From Arthrobacter sp. KBS0703 (lineage in GTDB: Bacteria; Actinomycetota; Actinomycetes; Actinomycetales; Micrococcaceae), in assembly GCF_002008315.2 (NCBI RefSeq), contig NZ_MVDG02000001.1, positions 2,046,001-2,110,000 of the forward strand: a DNA stretch of 64,000 nt, written 5' to 3'. Shown here in pieces: positions 41,180 to 50,649 of this stretch. How positions within the stretch are numbered: the stretch's first letter is position 1; each line of letters begins with the position of its first letter. A program made the translations under genes and the position numbers. The notes below the pieces were generated by a model that was given only the letters and a program-made list of their open reading frames with translations, searched no databases and had not been told where the DNA came from.

Positions 41180-41881
41180 TCAGTCTTGTTCGTGTTCAAA
41201 AGTGTTGGTGCCGCTGCCGGGCACGCCTGCGGCCTGGGCGTCCAGGGTGAGCAGGTGGTCCATGCGGTCCTTCTTGGTCTGCAAGTACCGGATGTTCTGT
41301 TCGCGGGAGGGCACCTCGGTGGGGACCATCTCCACCACCGTCACGCCCGCCTTGGCCAGGCGGTTCTGCTTGTCCGGGTTATTGCTCAGCAACCGGATCT
41401 CATGCAGGCCCATCTCGGCCAGGATCTGCGCGGCGGCGTTGTAGCACCGCGCGTCGACCGGCAGTCCGAGCTGTTCGTTGGCCTCGACCGTATCGAAGCC
41501 CGCCTCCTGCAGGGCGTAGGCCTTGATCTTGTTGGCCAGGCCGATTCCGCGGCCTTCCTGGCCGCGGAGGTACAGGAGGGTGCCGCCGTTGGCCTCGATC
41601 AGCTCCAGGGCGTACGCAAGCTGCTCGCCGCAGTCGCAGCGGTAGGAGCCGAAGACGTCCCCGGTCAGGCATTCCGAATGCAGGCGCACCAGGGGCGCCT
41701 TCCCGTCCCGGGGAGGGTTGGGTGAGCTGACCGCGAGGTGCTCTGCGCCGGTGACCAGATCGGTCCATGCCTGCGTCACGAAGTTCCCGAACGCACCGGG
41801 CAGCTGGACCACGGGTCCGGCACTCACGGGATGCGGGGTCCGCCCGTTGCTGCTGGCCTCCGTTGCTTGAGATGCCGTCAT
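41180..41881 (-). CDS. ribA: GTP cyclohydrolase II
   Basis: The 233-residue enzyme opens GTP to the first pyrimidine precursor of riboflavin. Zinc is held by the cysteines in CLTGDVFGSYRCDCGEQL, the active site contains LRGQEGRGIGL, and the end of the domain has LLSNNPDKQNRL. Here it is a separate gene, not fused to DHBP synthase as in many bacteria; its start overlaps ribB by four bases. Confidence 0.93.
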   Translation of the reverse strand: MTASQATEASSNGRTPHPVSAGPVVQLPGAFGNFVTQAWTDLVTGAEHLAVSSPNPPRDGKAPLVRLHSECLTGDVFGSYRCDCGEQLAYALELIEANGGTLLYLRGQEGRGIGLANKIKAYALQEAGFDTVEANEQLGLPVDARCYNAAAQILAEMGLHEIRLLSNNPDKQNRLAKAGVTVVEMVPTEVPSREQNIRYLQTKKDRMDHLLTLDAQAAGVPGSGTNTFEHEQD

Positions 41882-42591
41882 CGTCTTTCTCCTTCTCCGG
41901 CCGGACTCGCTTCCGGACTGCTCTCCTGTGAAGATACATGGTCGTTCGCCTCGAGGTACGCCACGAGGTCCTCAATCGAAATCAAGGGGCAACCATGCTC
42001 GGCGGCGAAAACGCGCAGGCCGTCCAGCCGCATCATTTCGCCGTCGTCGTACACAACCTCTGCGATCACGCCCACCGGTTCCAGGCCGGCGAGCCGGCAT
42101 AGTTCCACGGCCGCTTCGGTGTGGCCGGGGCGTTCACGCACTCCCCCCTTAACGGCCCGCAGCGGAAAAATATGCCCGGGGCGCGTCAGGGTTTCAGGGC
42201 CGCTGCCCGGATCGGCGATGACCCGGGCAGTCAGTGCCCGGTCCGTGGCCGAGATTCCGGTGCTTACTCCCGTGGCGGCGTCGCACGAGACGGTGTAGGC
42301 GGTGCCCTTCGCGTCCTCGTTGACCTGCACCATGGGAGGCAGTGCCAGCGCGTCGGCACGCGCACCGTCAAGCGGCACGCAGATGACACCCGAGCTGTAG
42401 CGGATGGTCCATCCCATCAGGGATGGAGTGGCATGCTGCGCCGCGAAGATGATGTCCCCTTCGTTTTCGCGGTCCTCGTTGTCGACCACCAGCACGGGCC
42501 GTCCCGCTGCCATCGCCTGCACTGCCTCCTCGATGGGATCGAGGGTCAGGGTGCCTGAAGCGGCCGGGTCAAGCCTTGCCGCCGCGCTCAC
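41878..42591 (-). CDS. ribB: 3,4-dihydroxy-2-butanone-4-phosphate synthase
   Basis: The 237-residue enzyme makes the four-carbon unit of riboflavin from ribulose 5-phosphate. Motifs are DNEDRENEGDIIFAAQH (metal-binding glutamates) and RPGHIFPLRA, and TEAAVELCRLAGLEPVG. It overlaps riboflavin synthase and GTP cyclohydrolase II genes by four bases each. Confidence 0.94.
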   Translation of the reverse strand: MSAAARLDPAASGTLTLDPIEEAVQAMAAGRPVLVVDNEDRENEGDIIFAAQHATPSLMGWTIRYSSGVICVPLDGARADALALPPMVQVNEDAKGTAYTVSCDAATGVSTGISATDRALTARVIADPGSGPETLTRPGHIFPLRAVKGGVRERPGHTEAAVELCRLAGLEPVGVIAEVVYDDGEMMRLDGLRVFAAEHGCPLISIEDLVAYLEANDHVSSQESSPEASPAGEGERR

Positions 42592-43229
42592 AGCTGGTCC
42601 TCCGCCACTTCGGTGCCGCGCCCGGTGAACGCCAGCAGGCGTTCGGTGTACTTTGCCAGCACGTCCACCTCCAGGTTCACCCTGCTGCCGGTAGCCTTGG
42701 CGCCCAGGCCGGTATCGGCGAGCGTGGTGGGGATGAGGCCCACCTCGAACCAGGGCACGGTTTCGGCAGCGGGGCTGACGGCCGTGACCGTGAGGGAAAC
42801 GCCGTCAATGGCGATTGACCCCTTTTCCGCGATGTAGCGTGCGAGCCTCAGCGGCACACCGAAGCGCAGCCGCTCCCAGTTTCCCTGGGCTTCGCGTTCG
42901 AGGAGTTCGCCCACCCCGTCCACGTGCCCCTGCACGACGTGTCCGTCGAGGCGGCCGCCTGCCGGAACACATCGCTCCAGGTTGACGGCGTCACCGGCGG
43001 AAAGTTCGCCGATGGTGCTGCGGACGAGGGTCTCCCCCATGACATCCACGCTGAAATCCTTGCCGTCGATCGCCGTGGCGGTCAGGCACACGCCGTTGAC
43101 GGCGATGGATCCGCCCAGCGGCAATCCGTCAGCGGTTCCGGGGGCGTGGAGACGCAGCGTTGCGCTCGTGTCGCCGTTCCGGTCCACGGACAGGACCTTC
43201 CCCTGTTCGGCAATAATTCCGGTGAACAT
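42588..43229 (-). CDS. ribE: Riboflavin synthase alpha subunit
   Basis: The 213-residue enzyme dismutates two lumazines to riboflavin. It shows the doubled lumazine-binding repeats: MFTGIIAEQGKV with GSIAVNGVCLTAT, and GHVVQGHVDGVGELLE with GSIAIDGVSLTVT. It overlaps ribD by one base and ribB by four. Confidence 0.95.
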   Translation of the reverse strand: MFTGIIAEQGKVLSVDRNGDTSATLRLHAPGTADGLPLGGSIAVNGVCLTATAIDGKDFSVDVMGETLVRSTIGELSAGDAVNLERCVPAGGRLDGHVVQGHVDGVGELLEREAQGNWERLRFGVPLRLARYIAEKGSIAIDGVSLTVTAVSPAAETVPWFEVGLIPTTLADTGLGAKATGSRVNLEVDVLAKYTERLLAFTGRGTEVAEDQL

Positions 43230-44389
43230 CAGTAGCCTCCCGTGGCTGTGCCCGCTGCTGCGCGGGCCGGTAGTGAATCGGTTGGGGTTGACTGGGCCGC
43301 TGACGGCGGCCGCGTTGCTTCATCTGGTCGGGCTGGCCTTTCCGGCAGCAGGTGCAGCCGCAGGTCGCTTCCCAGCACCTGGACGGCGCCGCCGGAGGCG
43401 GCATCCCACTCCCAGCGCTGGGCGTCGGCAAGCGTTCCGATGCCCAGGCCGTTGAGGGCGGGTGTCCCGGATCCAAGCAGCGTGGGCGCCAGGTAGACGA
43501 TGAGTTCGTCCACGAGTCCTGCGCCGAGGAAGGCGCTCAGGATCCTGGAGCCGCCCTCCACCATGACGTGCCGCGCCCCCGCCTCAAACAGCAGGGCCAG
43601 GGCTCTCTGGGGATCGCGGGTGGGCAGGTGCAGGACCTTGCCGTCGTCACCGCGCACCGCGGCGTCCGGCGGAACGTCCCGAAGCCCCATGACGGCGCGC
43701 AGCGGCTGTTCGCCGGAGGCTTCACCGTTGACGTCCCTCGCCGTGAGCCGCGGGTTGTCCACCAGGACTGTCTGCGTGCCGACGAGGATGGCGTCGATCC
43801 GGCGCCGGATGGCGTGGTTGTCGGCCAGCGATTCCGGGCAGGAAATCCACTGGCTCGTTCCGTCCTCGGCAGCGATCCGGCTGTCCAGCGTCTGGGCAAT
43901 GTGCAAGGTGACGAAGGGACGCTTCGCCTCGACGGCCAGGAACCAGCGGCGGTTCAGTTCGAACGCACGCTCGGCAGCCAGTCCGCTGCGAACGCTGACG
44001 CCGGCATTCCGGAGGGTCGCTGCCCCGCCGGCCGCGGGATCGTGGGGGTCGTCGACGGCGTACACAACGCCGGTTATTCCGGCGTCGATGATCGCCTGCG
44101 CGCAGGGTCCCGTGCGGCCAATGTGGTTGCAGGGTTCGAGCGTGACCACCATGGTGGCCCCCCGAAGATCCACGCCGGCGCTGATCGCCGTCGCGATCGC
44201 ATCGGCTTCGGCATGGGCGGTGCCGGCTCCCCGGTGGTAGCCCGTCGCCAGGCGCCGGCCGTCAGGACCGACGACGACGGCCCCCACCAAGGGATTGGCA
44301 CCGCGCGGCCCCTGCAGGGCGGCGTCCAAAGCTGCTTCCATCGCGGCGGTTTCGGCGGCGCTGAAGGCGTGGATCGGCTGGCTGCCCAC
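43229..44389 (-). CDS. ribD: Bifunctional riboflavin-specific deaminase/reductase
   Basis: The 386-residue enzyme deaminates then reduces the pyrimidine intermediate. The N-terminal zinc deaminase has AHAEADAI and LEPCNHIGRTGPC; the C-terminal reductase has TLHIAQTLDSRIA and VEGGSRILSAFL. The last 30 residues are a variable tail. The GTG at 44389 lies at the end of a 13-codon upstream frame (TAGTG overlap), so reinitiation may control expression. The FMN riboswitch is about 150 bases upstream. Confidence 0.92.
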   Translation of the reverse strand: MGSQPIHAFSAAETAAMEAALDAALQGPRGANPLVGAVVVGPDGRRLATGYHRGAGTAHAEADAIATAISAGVDLRGATMVVTLEPCNHIGRTGPCAQAIIDAGITGVVYAVDDPHDPAAGGAATLRNAGVSVRSGLAAERAFELNRRWFLAVEAKRPFVTLHIAQTLDSRIAAEDGTSQWISCPESLADNHAIRRRIDAILVGTQTVLVDNPRLTARDVNGEASGEQPLRAVMGLRDVPPDAAVRGDDGKVLHLPTRDPQRALALLFEAGARHVMVEGGSRILSAFLGAGLVDELIVYLAPTLLGSGTPALNGLGIGTLADAQRWEWDAASGGAVQVLGSDLRLHLLPERPARPDEATRPPSAAQSTPTDSLPARAAAGTATGGY

Positions 44390-44430
44390 TATGAAACCGC
44401 CGGATCCGGCGACACGGTACGGGTGTCCAT
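44389..44430 (-). other. Possible 13-codon upstream reading frame before ribD
   Basis: An ATG at 44430, preceded by GGGAAGGA, opens a frame MDTRTVSPDPAVS that stops with TAG overlapping the ribD GTG. It may be a small leader peptide used for translational coupling, or a sign that the true ribD N-terminus was altered by a frameshift. Confidence 0.4.
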
Positions 44431-44535
44431 GCGAGTGTGTCGTTCCTTCCCTCTAGAACCTCTATGGCTCCGGGGGTATACGACAGCGAAATGCTGCGAC
44501 GCCCGTGGGACGTCACAAAATACAGCTGTACGCGC

Positions 44536-44668
44536 TTCTCTCATCCAGACTTTAACTGTCGGTACCGGAATTTCACCAGTTCAACCGTCCGCCGGGTTTT
44601 CCTGGGAAAACGCCGGCTCGCGGGTCGCGGACTGTCACCGCCGGTTCGGACTTACACCGACCCCGGAG
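44536..44668 (-). promoter_or_regulatory. FMN riboswitch (RFN element)
   Basis: The minus strand reads GGGGTCGGTGTAAGTCCG, then CCGGCGGTGACAGTCC, a variable stem, CTGGTGAAATTCCGGTACCG and ACAGTTAAAGTCTGGATGAG, the highly conserved parts of the RFN aptamer in the right order. It stands in the leader of ribD-ribE-ribB-ribA-ribH. FMN binding should lower expression, so the riboflavin operon is feedback controlled. Confidence 0.96.
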
Positions 44669-44803
44669 CACGTAATGTGTGTTGCTATTGTGGCACAACC
44701 TTGCGGATGGTCCGTGTATTCCCAGCCATGGGAGGTCACAGAATCCGTAACGTGGCCCAGCACGGATGCGGCCTGCCGGCCGCTGTCCCCCTTCCGGGAG
44801 TCC

Positions 44804-45460
44804 CTAGACGGTTCCGGCCTTCCGGAGCCGGTCGATTGCCTCGGACGGGTCCGCCGCACCGTAGACGGCCGATCCTGCCACGAACACGTTGGCGCCGGCC
44901 TCCGCGGCACGGAGGATGGTTTCCTCGGTGATGCCGCCGTCCACCTGGAGCGCGACGTTGACGCCGGAACCTTCGATGGCGGCACGCGCCCGGCGGATCT
45001 TCGGCAGCGTGAGGTCCAGGAACGCCTGCCCGCCGAATCCGGGCTCCACGGTCATGATCAGGAGCATGTCCAGCTCCGGGAGCATGTCCAGGTACGGCTC
45101 AACGGGGGTGGCGGGACGCAGGGCCATGCCGGCCTTGGATCCGCGCCCGCGCAGTTCCCGGGCCAGTTTGACGGGGGCGATCGACGCCTCCGCGTGGAAC
45201 GTCACGGAGGCCACTCCGGCGTCCGCGTAGCCCGGGGCCCAGCGGTCAGCATCGGCGATCATGAGGTGCACATCCAGGGGGACCGGGCTGACGGCCTGGA
45301 TCCGCTGCACCACGGGGAGCCCGATGGTCAGGTTGGGGACGAACTGGTTGTCCATCACGTCCACGTGCACCGAATCGGCGTTGCTGATTCTCTGCAGCTC
45401 GGCTTCAAGGTTCACAAAGTCGGCGGAGAGGATGCTCGGGTTGATGCAGCACTGCGGCAT
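44804..45460 (-). CDS. rpe: Ribulose-phosphate 3-epimerase
   Basis: The 218-residue TIM-barrel enzyme interconverts ribulose 5-phosphate and xylulose 5-phosphate. It has [30 protein letters not shown] with the catalytic Asp, LDVHLMI, the metal ligand histidine in [17 protein letters not shown] and LQVDGGI. It starts at 45460 after AAAGGA. Its substrate ribulose 5-phosphate is also used by ribB downstream. Confidence 0.95.
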   Translation of the reverse strand: MPQCCINPSILSADFVNLEAELQRISNADSVHVDVMDNQFVPNLTIGLPVVQRIQAVSPVPLDVHLMIADADRWAPGYADAGVASVTFHAEASIAPVKLARELRGRGSKAGMALRPATPVEPYLDMLPELDMLLIMTVEPGFGGQAFLDLTLPKIRRARAAIEGSGVNVALQVDGGITEETILRAAEAGANVFVAGSAVYGAADPSEAIDRLRKAGTV

Positions 45461-45488
45461 GCGGGGTCCTTTCGCGGGGAGGGGAAGT

Positions 45489-47117
45489 TCAGGGCTTCTT
45501 GCGGATGAGGGCAAGGAACATGGCATCCGTGCGGTGAATGTGGGGCCACAGCTGGGCGGTGAGCTCGTGACCGGCGTCAAGGTGCCCGGTCAGGCTGACA
45601 GCATCCAGTGCGCTCCCGGCGTCCAGCAGTTCCAGGTCATCGCGCTTGCGCAGTGCGTCGCTGACCACGGCAGTGGTCTCAGCAGGGTGGGGCGAACAGG
45701 TCACGTAGGCGACCACCCCGCCGGGTTTGACCGCGTCAAGGGCCGACTTGAGCAGCTCCCGCTGCAGCGGTCCGAGATCTGCCAGGTCCTTGGGCGTCCG
45801 CCGCCACCGTGACTCGGGCCGGCGGCGCAGGGCGCCAAGTCCGGTGCAGGGCACGTCCACGAGCACGCGGTCGAACGCTTCCGGCTGTTCCTCGCCGACC
45901 TCGCGGCCGTCGCCGGTGCGGACCTTCCACACTCCGGACGGGACGGCGGACAGTGCCTGGCTGACCAGTTTGGCCCGGTGCGGCGCCGGTTCGTTGGCGA
46001 GCAGGGTGGCGCCGCGCTCATTGGCCAGCGCTCCGAGCAGGGCGGCCTTGCCGCCGGGACCGGCGCACAGGTCCAGCCAGGCTTCTGTCCCCTCCCGGCC
46101 GTTGCCTTCTGCGCCGCTGCCTTCAGCACTGCCCAGCGGCAGCGCAGCCATGGCACGGGCCACGAGTTGGGAGCCGACGTCCTGGACTCGAGTGGTGCCT
46201 TCCCTGACCGAGGCAAGCCGGCCGAGGTCCCCGCCGCTGGAGAGCGCGGATCCTTCGACGAGCTCTCCGGGCGTGGCTCCGCCTTCGAGGGCCTCGTCCA
46301 GGCTTCCGAGCCCGGGAAGGGCCACGAGGTTGACCACCGGGGCGGCGTTGTCCGCCTCGAGGAGATCGTTGATTTCGGTGACCGGCCTGCCGTGCGCCAC
46401 GAGGGACTGCCTGAAGGCACGCACGATCCACTCCGGATGGGCGTACCGGACCGAGGCCACCTTGGTGGGATCCTGCTCGTCGCTGAGCAGCAATTCCAGC
46501 CACTCCTCCACCGTGTGCGCGGAGACCTTGCGCAGCACGGCGTTGATCAGGGCGGAGGGTCCCGCCCCGATCACGGCGCGGGCAAGTCCCACAGTCTGGT
46601 CAAGCGCAGCGTGCGCCGGCACCCGCATGGCCAGCAGCTGGTGCGTGCCGATGCGCAGGGCATCGAGGACGGCAGGGTCCAGCAGGTCCAGCGGCCGGTC
46701 CACGCACCGTGCCAGGACAGCGTCATACGTGCCCTGCCCGCGGAGGGCGCCATAGCTCAGTTCCGTGGCGAAGCCGGCGTCACGCTTGTCCAGGCCGTGG
46801 TGCCGGATCCTCGCCGGCAGGACGAGGTTGGCGTACGCGTCCTCGGCGGCCACCGCACGCAGCACCTCGAAAGCGACCAGCCGGGCCGGATCGGCGCGGC
46901 GGGTGCGCTGGGACGGCGCGTTCTCGGTGTAGCTGCGCTGCGGCCCGCGGTTGCGTTCCCGGCCCTGCGCATCGCGCCGGCTGGAACCGCCCCGCTGGCC
47001 GCCGCCCTGGCCGCCCTGTCCTGCCCGCTGGGGCCCCGGCCCCGGCCGCTGCCGCTTGTCCCGGACTCGCTCATTCGAACACCACGCTTTCAAAGGGAAG
47101 CTTGTCCGCGGGCCCAA
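45489..47117 (-). CDS. rsmB: 16S rRNA (cytosine-967 C5)-methyltransferase
   Basis: The protein of about 540 residues has a NusB-like N-terminal RNA-binding domain ([28 protein letters not shown]-like [13 protein letters not shown]) and a SAM methyltransferase domain with [37 protein letters not shown] (catalytic Cys) and [10 protein letters not shown] (second Cys). The start is unclear. The frame has an ATG only at 47117, inside fmt, while the family-like start [10 protein letters not shown] (47074) is in another frame. A basic, Gly/Arg/Gln-rich stretch covers about residues 20-60. Confidence 0.88.
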   Translation of the reverse strand: MGPRTSFPLKAWCSNERVRDKRQRPGPGPQRAGQGGQGGGQRGGSSRRDAQGRERNRGPQRSYTENAPSQRTRRADPARLVAFEVLRAVAAEDAYANLVLPARIRHHGLDKRDAGFATELSYGALRGQGTYDAVLARCVDRPLDLLDPAVLDALRIGTHQLLAMRVPAHAALDQTVGLARAVIGAGPSALINAVLRKVSAHTVEEWLELLLSDEQDPTKVASVRYAHPEWIVRAFRQSLVAHGRPVTEINDLLEADNAAPVVNLVALPGLGSLDEALEGGATPGELVEGSALSSGGDLGRLASVREGTTRVQDVGSQLVARAMAALPLGSAEGSGAEGNGREGTEAWLDLCAGPGGKAALLGALANERGATLLANEPAPHRAKLVSQALSAVPSGVWKVRTGDGREVGEEQPEAFDRVLVDVPCTGLGALRRRPESRWRRTPKDLADLGPLQRELLKSALDAVKPGGVVAYVTCSPHPAETTAVVSDALRKRDDLELLDAGSALDAVSLTGHLDAGHELTAQLWPHIHRTDAMFLALIRKKP

Positions 47118-47992
47118 TCGGCCGCGGCCATCATTTTCTTGCCCGCAGGCTGGACCCGGGTCAGCTCGACTGGATGCGAGCCGGTTCCCACCAGCACGCT
47201 CTTGCCGTCCAGCGCCACTGTGCCCGGCGCCTGCGCGGCGGCCTCGGACCGCAGCACCACCGGCTCAAGTTTCAGGCGCTGGCCGTCGAACGTGGTCCAT
47301 GCCCCCGGCTCCGGCGTAACGCCCCGGGCGCGCCGGCCGACGGAAAGGGCCGGTTCGGACCAGTCGATCCGGCCGTCGTCGATGGTCAGCTTGGGGGCGA
47401 GGGTGACCTCGCCCTGTTGCGGCCGCGGGGAGGCCGCGCCCGACTCGACAGCGGACAGCGTCTGGGCCAGCAGCACGGCGCCGCTGTGCGACAACCGCTC
47501 CAGCAGCGCTCCGGAGGTGTCGTCGGGCCGGACGGGTTCGGTCAGCGTGCCAATGACAGGGCCGGTGTCGAGCCCTTCCTCGAGGAGGAAGGTCACCGCT
47601 CCGGTGATGTCGTCGCCGGCAATGACAGAGCGCTGCACCGGTGCAGCGCCGCGCCAGGCCGGCAACAGCGAAAAGTGCAGGTTGACCCAGCCGTGTGGCG
47701 GAATGTCCAGGGCGGCACGCGGCACAAGTCCGCCGTAGGCCACGATGGCGGCCACGTCCGGACGGACTGCCGCGATCCTCGCCGTGACGGCGTCGTCCAC
47801 GCGCGCGGCATGTATGACTTCGAGTCCCAGCTCGGCGGCACGGGCGGCAACGGGCGACGGCGTGAGCACGCGTTTGCGCCCGATCGGCGCGTCCGGCCGG
47901 GTCAGCACCGCGACGACGTCGAAGCCGGCGGCGACGAGCGCATCAAGTGACGGTACGGCTACCGCCGGCGTTCCCGCGAAGAGGACCCTCAT
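47090..47992 (-). CDS. fmt: Methionyl-tRNA formyltransferase
   Basis: The 300-residue enzyme formylates initiator Met-tRNA. Conserved parts are MRVLFAGTPAVAVPSL, IVAYGGLVPRAALD, NLHFSLLPAWRGAAPVQ with the active-site Asn and His, and GITLMQ-like ITGAVTFLLEEGLDTGPVI. The C-terminal OB-like part follows (PGAWTTFDGQRL). It overlaps def by four bases, so formylation and deformylation genes are coupled. Confidence 0.95.
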   Translation of the reverse strand: MRVLFAGTPAVAVPSLDALVAAGFDVVAVLTRPDAPIGRKRVLTPSPVAARAAELGLEVIHAARVDDAVTARIAAVRPDVAAIVAYGGLVPRAALDIPPHGWVNLHFSLLPAWRGAAPVQRSVIAGDDITGAVTFLLEEGLDTGPVIGTLTEPVRPDDTSGALLERLSHSGAVLLAQTLSAVESGAASPRPQQGEVTLAPKLTIDDGRIDWSEPALSVGRRARGVTPEPGAWTTFDGQRLKLEPVVLRSEAAAQAPGTVALDGKSVLVGTGSHPVELTRVQPAGKKMMAAADWARGQASL

Positions 47993-48561
47993 CCGGCAGC
48001 GCCAAAGCTGCCGCCGCCGAAACTGGAGCCGACCGTCTTGGCGCGCTTCGCCGTCGTCCGTTCCGTGATGGAGTCGTAGTTGGCGTTGCGGATGGAGCGC
48101 AGCGCTGCCTTGCGGTCATCGCCCTCAAGGCGGTCCGTGTAGAGAATGCCGTCGAGGTGGTCGGTTTCGTGCTGGAAGCAGCGGGCCAGCAGTCCCTCTG
48201 CCTCCACAGAGACGGGCTCTCCGTTGACGTCCACGCCGGTGACCCGCGTGGCGCGGTACCGGCGGACGGGGAAACCGAGGCCCGGGATGGAGAGGCAGCC
48301 TTCCACTTCGTCAGGCTGAAAGTCATCGCTGTTTTCCAGGACCGGGTTAATGACGTGGCCCTCAACACCGCCGATGCGGTAGGTGAAAACCCTGAGGCTG
48401 ACTCCGATCTGCGGCGCGGCCAGGCCGGCGCCTTCCACGTCCTCCATGGTTTCGGTCATGTCTGCAACGAGCTTGGCCAGCTCCGGCCCGAATTCCGTGA
48501 CGGGGTCGGCAACCGTGCGCAGCACGGGGTCGCCGATGATACGGATATTCAGAATTGCCAT
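47989..48561 (-). CDS. def: Peptide deformylase
   Basis: The 190-residue metallo-enzyme removes the formyl group from new proteins. It has all three motifs: GLAAPQIGVSLRV, EGCLSIPG (metal Cys) and CFQHETDHLDGILY (HExxH-like metal site). It is the first gene of def-fmt-rsmB-rpe. Confidence 0.96.
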   Translation of the reverse strand: MAILNIRIIGDPVLRTVADPVTEFGPELAKLVADMTETMEDVEGAGLAAPQIGVSLRVFTYRIGGVEGHVINPVLENSDDFQPDEVEGCLSIPGLGFPVRRYRATRVTGVDVNGEPVSVEAEGLLARCFQHETDHLDGILYTDRLEGDDRKAALRSIRNANYDSITERTTAKRAKTVGSSFGGGSFGAAG

Positions 48562-48660
48562 CTGCGGTCATTTCCTCACGGTGGGGTTAACGGATCCAGT
48601 CCAGTTTAGTTGCTGCGGCCGTACCGGTGGCTCCCCGGACGGCAGCTCAGGTGGACACGC

Positions 48661-49506
48661 TCATGTGAACACGGGCGGTGCCACCGGCAGCAGCGCAGGT
48701 CCGGCACTGACCGTGTCCGCTGACATCTCCCACACACGCCGCAGCGCGCAGAATTTCCACCAGTGGTGCCGCAGCACCTCCGGGTTCGCCCTCACCGGGC
48801 GCACCTCCGATTCGCCGATGGCGACCGCGAGCAGCACGGGGGAATCACCGTGCCGCCAGGGTTCCCACTCCCCCGCCACGGCATCCACCAGGCTTTCCTC
48901 AGCCTTCATGCCTGCGACGAGCTGCATGACCACTTTGTCGTCCAGCGCCTTGACCTGGCCGTCGCGGGTGGTTCCTTTGGTCTTGTAGTCAATGAGGCAG
49001 GTCCGCCCGTTGATCCGCGCCACGAGATCCAGCGTTCCGGCGTATCCCACCGTTTTGTTCCATACCGTGATCTCCGGCGCCAGGGGTTCGACCCGGAACA
49101 GCTCCCACCATTCGTCGAAACGGGCGGCGAAGGCCTCTTCACCGTTGGACGCCAGGGCTTCCCGCGTTTCCTGCATCCGGTGGGGCCGGCCGAGGGCCCG
49201 CAGCGCAACCTGTTCGCAGTAGTTGTGGACGCGGTCTCCGCGCTGGGCGGCGTCGTCGCGGTAAGCCTCCGCCGCCTTGGCTGCGCGGTTCACCGCCTGC
49301 CGGACCTTTGCCGGGCTGCCCAGGATTTCGGGAAGCGACGGATCCTTGGCCAGACTGCTGGCGCCCATGTAGCCGAACCATCCGTCCAGCCCGTGGGGCT
49401 GCTGGCCGATGACTGTGGTGATGGACGGTACCGAGAACGCTTCCGTGGTGGAGCGCGCGTACATCCGGCCGTATTCCGTGGCGTGGGCGAGGAGTGGATC
49501 AGTCAT
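48661..49506 (-). CDS. PD-(D/E)XK nuclease-like protein
   Basis: The 281-residue protein carries a nuclease-like pattern: a conserved Glu helix (ARFDEWWELFRVEPLAPE), the Asp in YAGTLDLVARING and the following DYKTK, spaced as in the PD-(D/E)XK superfamily. A helical front part (VRQAVNRAAKAAEAYRDDAA) contains HNYCEQVA. It could cut DNA, like the nuclease domain of RecB-like proteins, but no helicase gene is close. The role in the cell is unknown. Confidence 0.7.
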   Translation of the reverse strand: MTDPLLAHATEYGRMYARSTTEAFSVPSITTVIGQQPHGLDGWFGYMGASSLAKDPSLPEILGSPAKVRQAVNRAAKAAEAYRDDAAQRGDRVHNYCEQVALRALGRPHRMQETREALASNGEEAFAARFDEWWELFRVEPLAPEITVWNKTVGYAGTLDLVARINGRTCLIDYKTKGTTRDGQVKALDDKVVMQLVAGMKAEESLVDAVAGEWEPWRHGDSPVLLAVAIGESEVRPVRANPEVLRHHWWKFCALRRVWEMSADTVSAGPALLPVAPPVFT

Positions 49507-49550
49507 GGCAAAACTCTTTCACGGGGGGCTGACAATAAGTCCGGAAACAG

Positions 49551-49590
49551 AAAAGTCCGCCCCGCCGGGATTTCCCCGGGCGGAACGGAC
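49551..49590 (-). terminator. Probable terminator of tRNA-Val (CAC)
   Basis: On the minus strand an imperfect GC-rich stem (GTCCG...CCGCC pairing with GGCGG...CGGAC) is followed by TTTTCTGTTT. It lies just downstream of the tRNA. Confidence 0.55.
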
Positions 49591-49600
49591 CATTCATCGG

Positions 49601-49672
49601 TGGGCGATACTGGGTTCGAACCAGTGACCTCTTCGGTGTGAACGAAGCGCGCTACCACTGCGCCAATCGCCC
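49601..49672 (-). tRNA. tRNA-Val (CAC)
   Basis: The minus strand has acceptor stem GGGCGAT/ATCGCCC, anticodon loop TTCACAC (anticodon CAC), GAGGTC in the variable region and T-arm GGTTCGAACC. CCA is only partly present. It is transcribed opposite to the five following tRNAs. Confidence 0.93.
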
Positions 49673-49780
49673 CGATGCATTTGAATGCTAGCCGACGATG
49701 CGGGGTTTTCGGAAATCGGACCTCCCCGGCGGGGAAGCCGCGGGAAGAGCCGGGCACGCGCCGGGCGTCCCCGGCTGCTG

Positions 49781-49798
49781 AATTACAGACCTGTAATT
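49781..49798. repeat. Perfect 18-bp palindrome upstream of the tRNA cluster
   Basis: AATTACAG and CTGTAATT flank AC. The palindrome is AT-rich compared with its surroundings and lies about 150 bases upstream of tRNA-Gly. It could be an operator. Confidence 0.5.
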
Positions 49799-49946
49799 CG
49801 AAAATTTCCCTAGAATTCAAGGAAGTAAGGGGGTCTGCGTGACTGTGTCGTGGCACGATTTGGAGATTCCCTGAACCTCCTATAGAGTTTTTACTCGTTG
49901 GAACGCGAGGAAATGCCGCTCACGGCAAGGAATCAGCGCTCCGAAT

Positions 49947-50019
<73 letters not shown>

Positions 50020-50067
50020 CGCAGGACACTGTCACGGCAAAGATTCCCCGGAATCGACGCTTACACG

Positions 50068-50138
50068 GTGGGTTGGCCGAGAGGCGAGGCAGCGGCCTGC
50101 AAAGCCGTATACACGGGTTCGAATCCCGTACCCACCTC
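50068..50138 (+). tRNA. tRNA-Cys (GCA)
   Basis: Acceptor GGTGGGT/ACCCACC, anticodon GCA in CGGCCTGCAAAGCCG, T-arm GGGTTCGAATCCC. CCA is not encoded. Confidence 0.94.
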
Positions 50139-50175
50139 GGTGAAAACCATGGTTTCCGGTCTGACCGGATGCAAT

Positions 50176-50247
50176 GGGCGATTGGCGCAGCGGTAGCGCG
50201 CTTCCCTGACACGGAAGAGGTCACTGGTTCGATCCCAGTATCGCCCA
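50176..50247 (+). tRNA. tRNA-Val (GAC), copy 1
   Basis: Acceptor GGGCGAT/ATCGCCC, anticodon GAC in TTCCCTGACACGGAA, T-arm GGTTCGATCC. A templated CCA follows at 50248-50250. The mature part is identical to the copy at 50431-50502. Confidence 0.95.
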
Positions 50248-50306
50248 CCAGAGCAAGGCAACTTGCTTGTTGTTGAACGTCCGGTCAAACCGTACGGACT
50301 TCATGC

Positions 50307-50379
<73 letters not shown>

Positions 50380-50430
50380 CTCTTGATCCTTAAGGATCCG
50401 AACCCAGGATATAGCCGGCCTTCCGGTTCC

Positions 50431-50502
50431 GGGCGATTGGCGCAGCGGTAGCGCGCTTCCCTGACACGGAAGAGGTCACTGGTTCGATCCCAGTATCGCC
50501 CA
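50431..50502 (+). tRNA. tRNA-Val (GAC), copy 2
   Basis: Same sequence as the tRNA at 50176-50247 but without templated CCA (CACGA follows). A terminator directly downstream ends the cluster. Confidence 0.95.
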
Positions 50503-50508
50503 CGATTG

Positions 50509-50534
50509 AAGCAGCTCCCCGGAGCTGCTTTTTT
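50509..50534 (+). terminator. Rho-independent terminator of the tRNA cluster
   Basis: AAGCAGCTCC and GGAGCTGCTT form a 10-bp stem with a 2-nt loop, followed by TTTTC. Confidence 0.88.
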
Positions 50535-50649
50535 CTTGCCCTCGCACCGTTTGACAATTTCTGTCAACAGCTCCTTGGCAGGCACCGGCCTGGCAGCTAG
50601 GATCGAATGCGGAGGAGCGAACTGGCTCCGCGATTGAAGGGAGGTGCTC

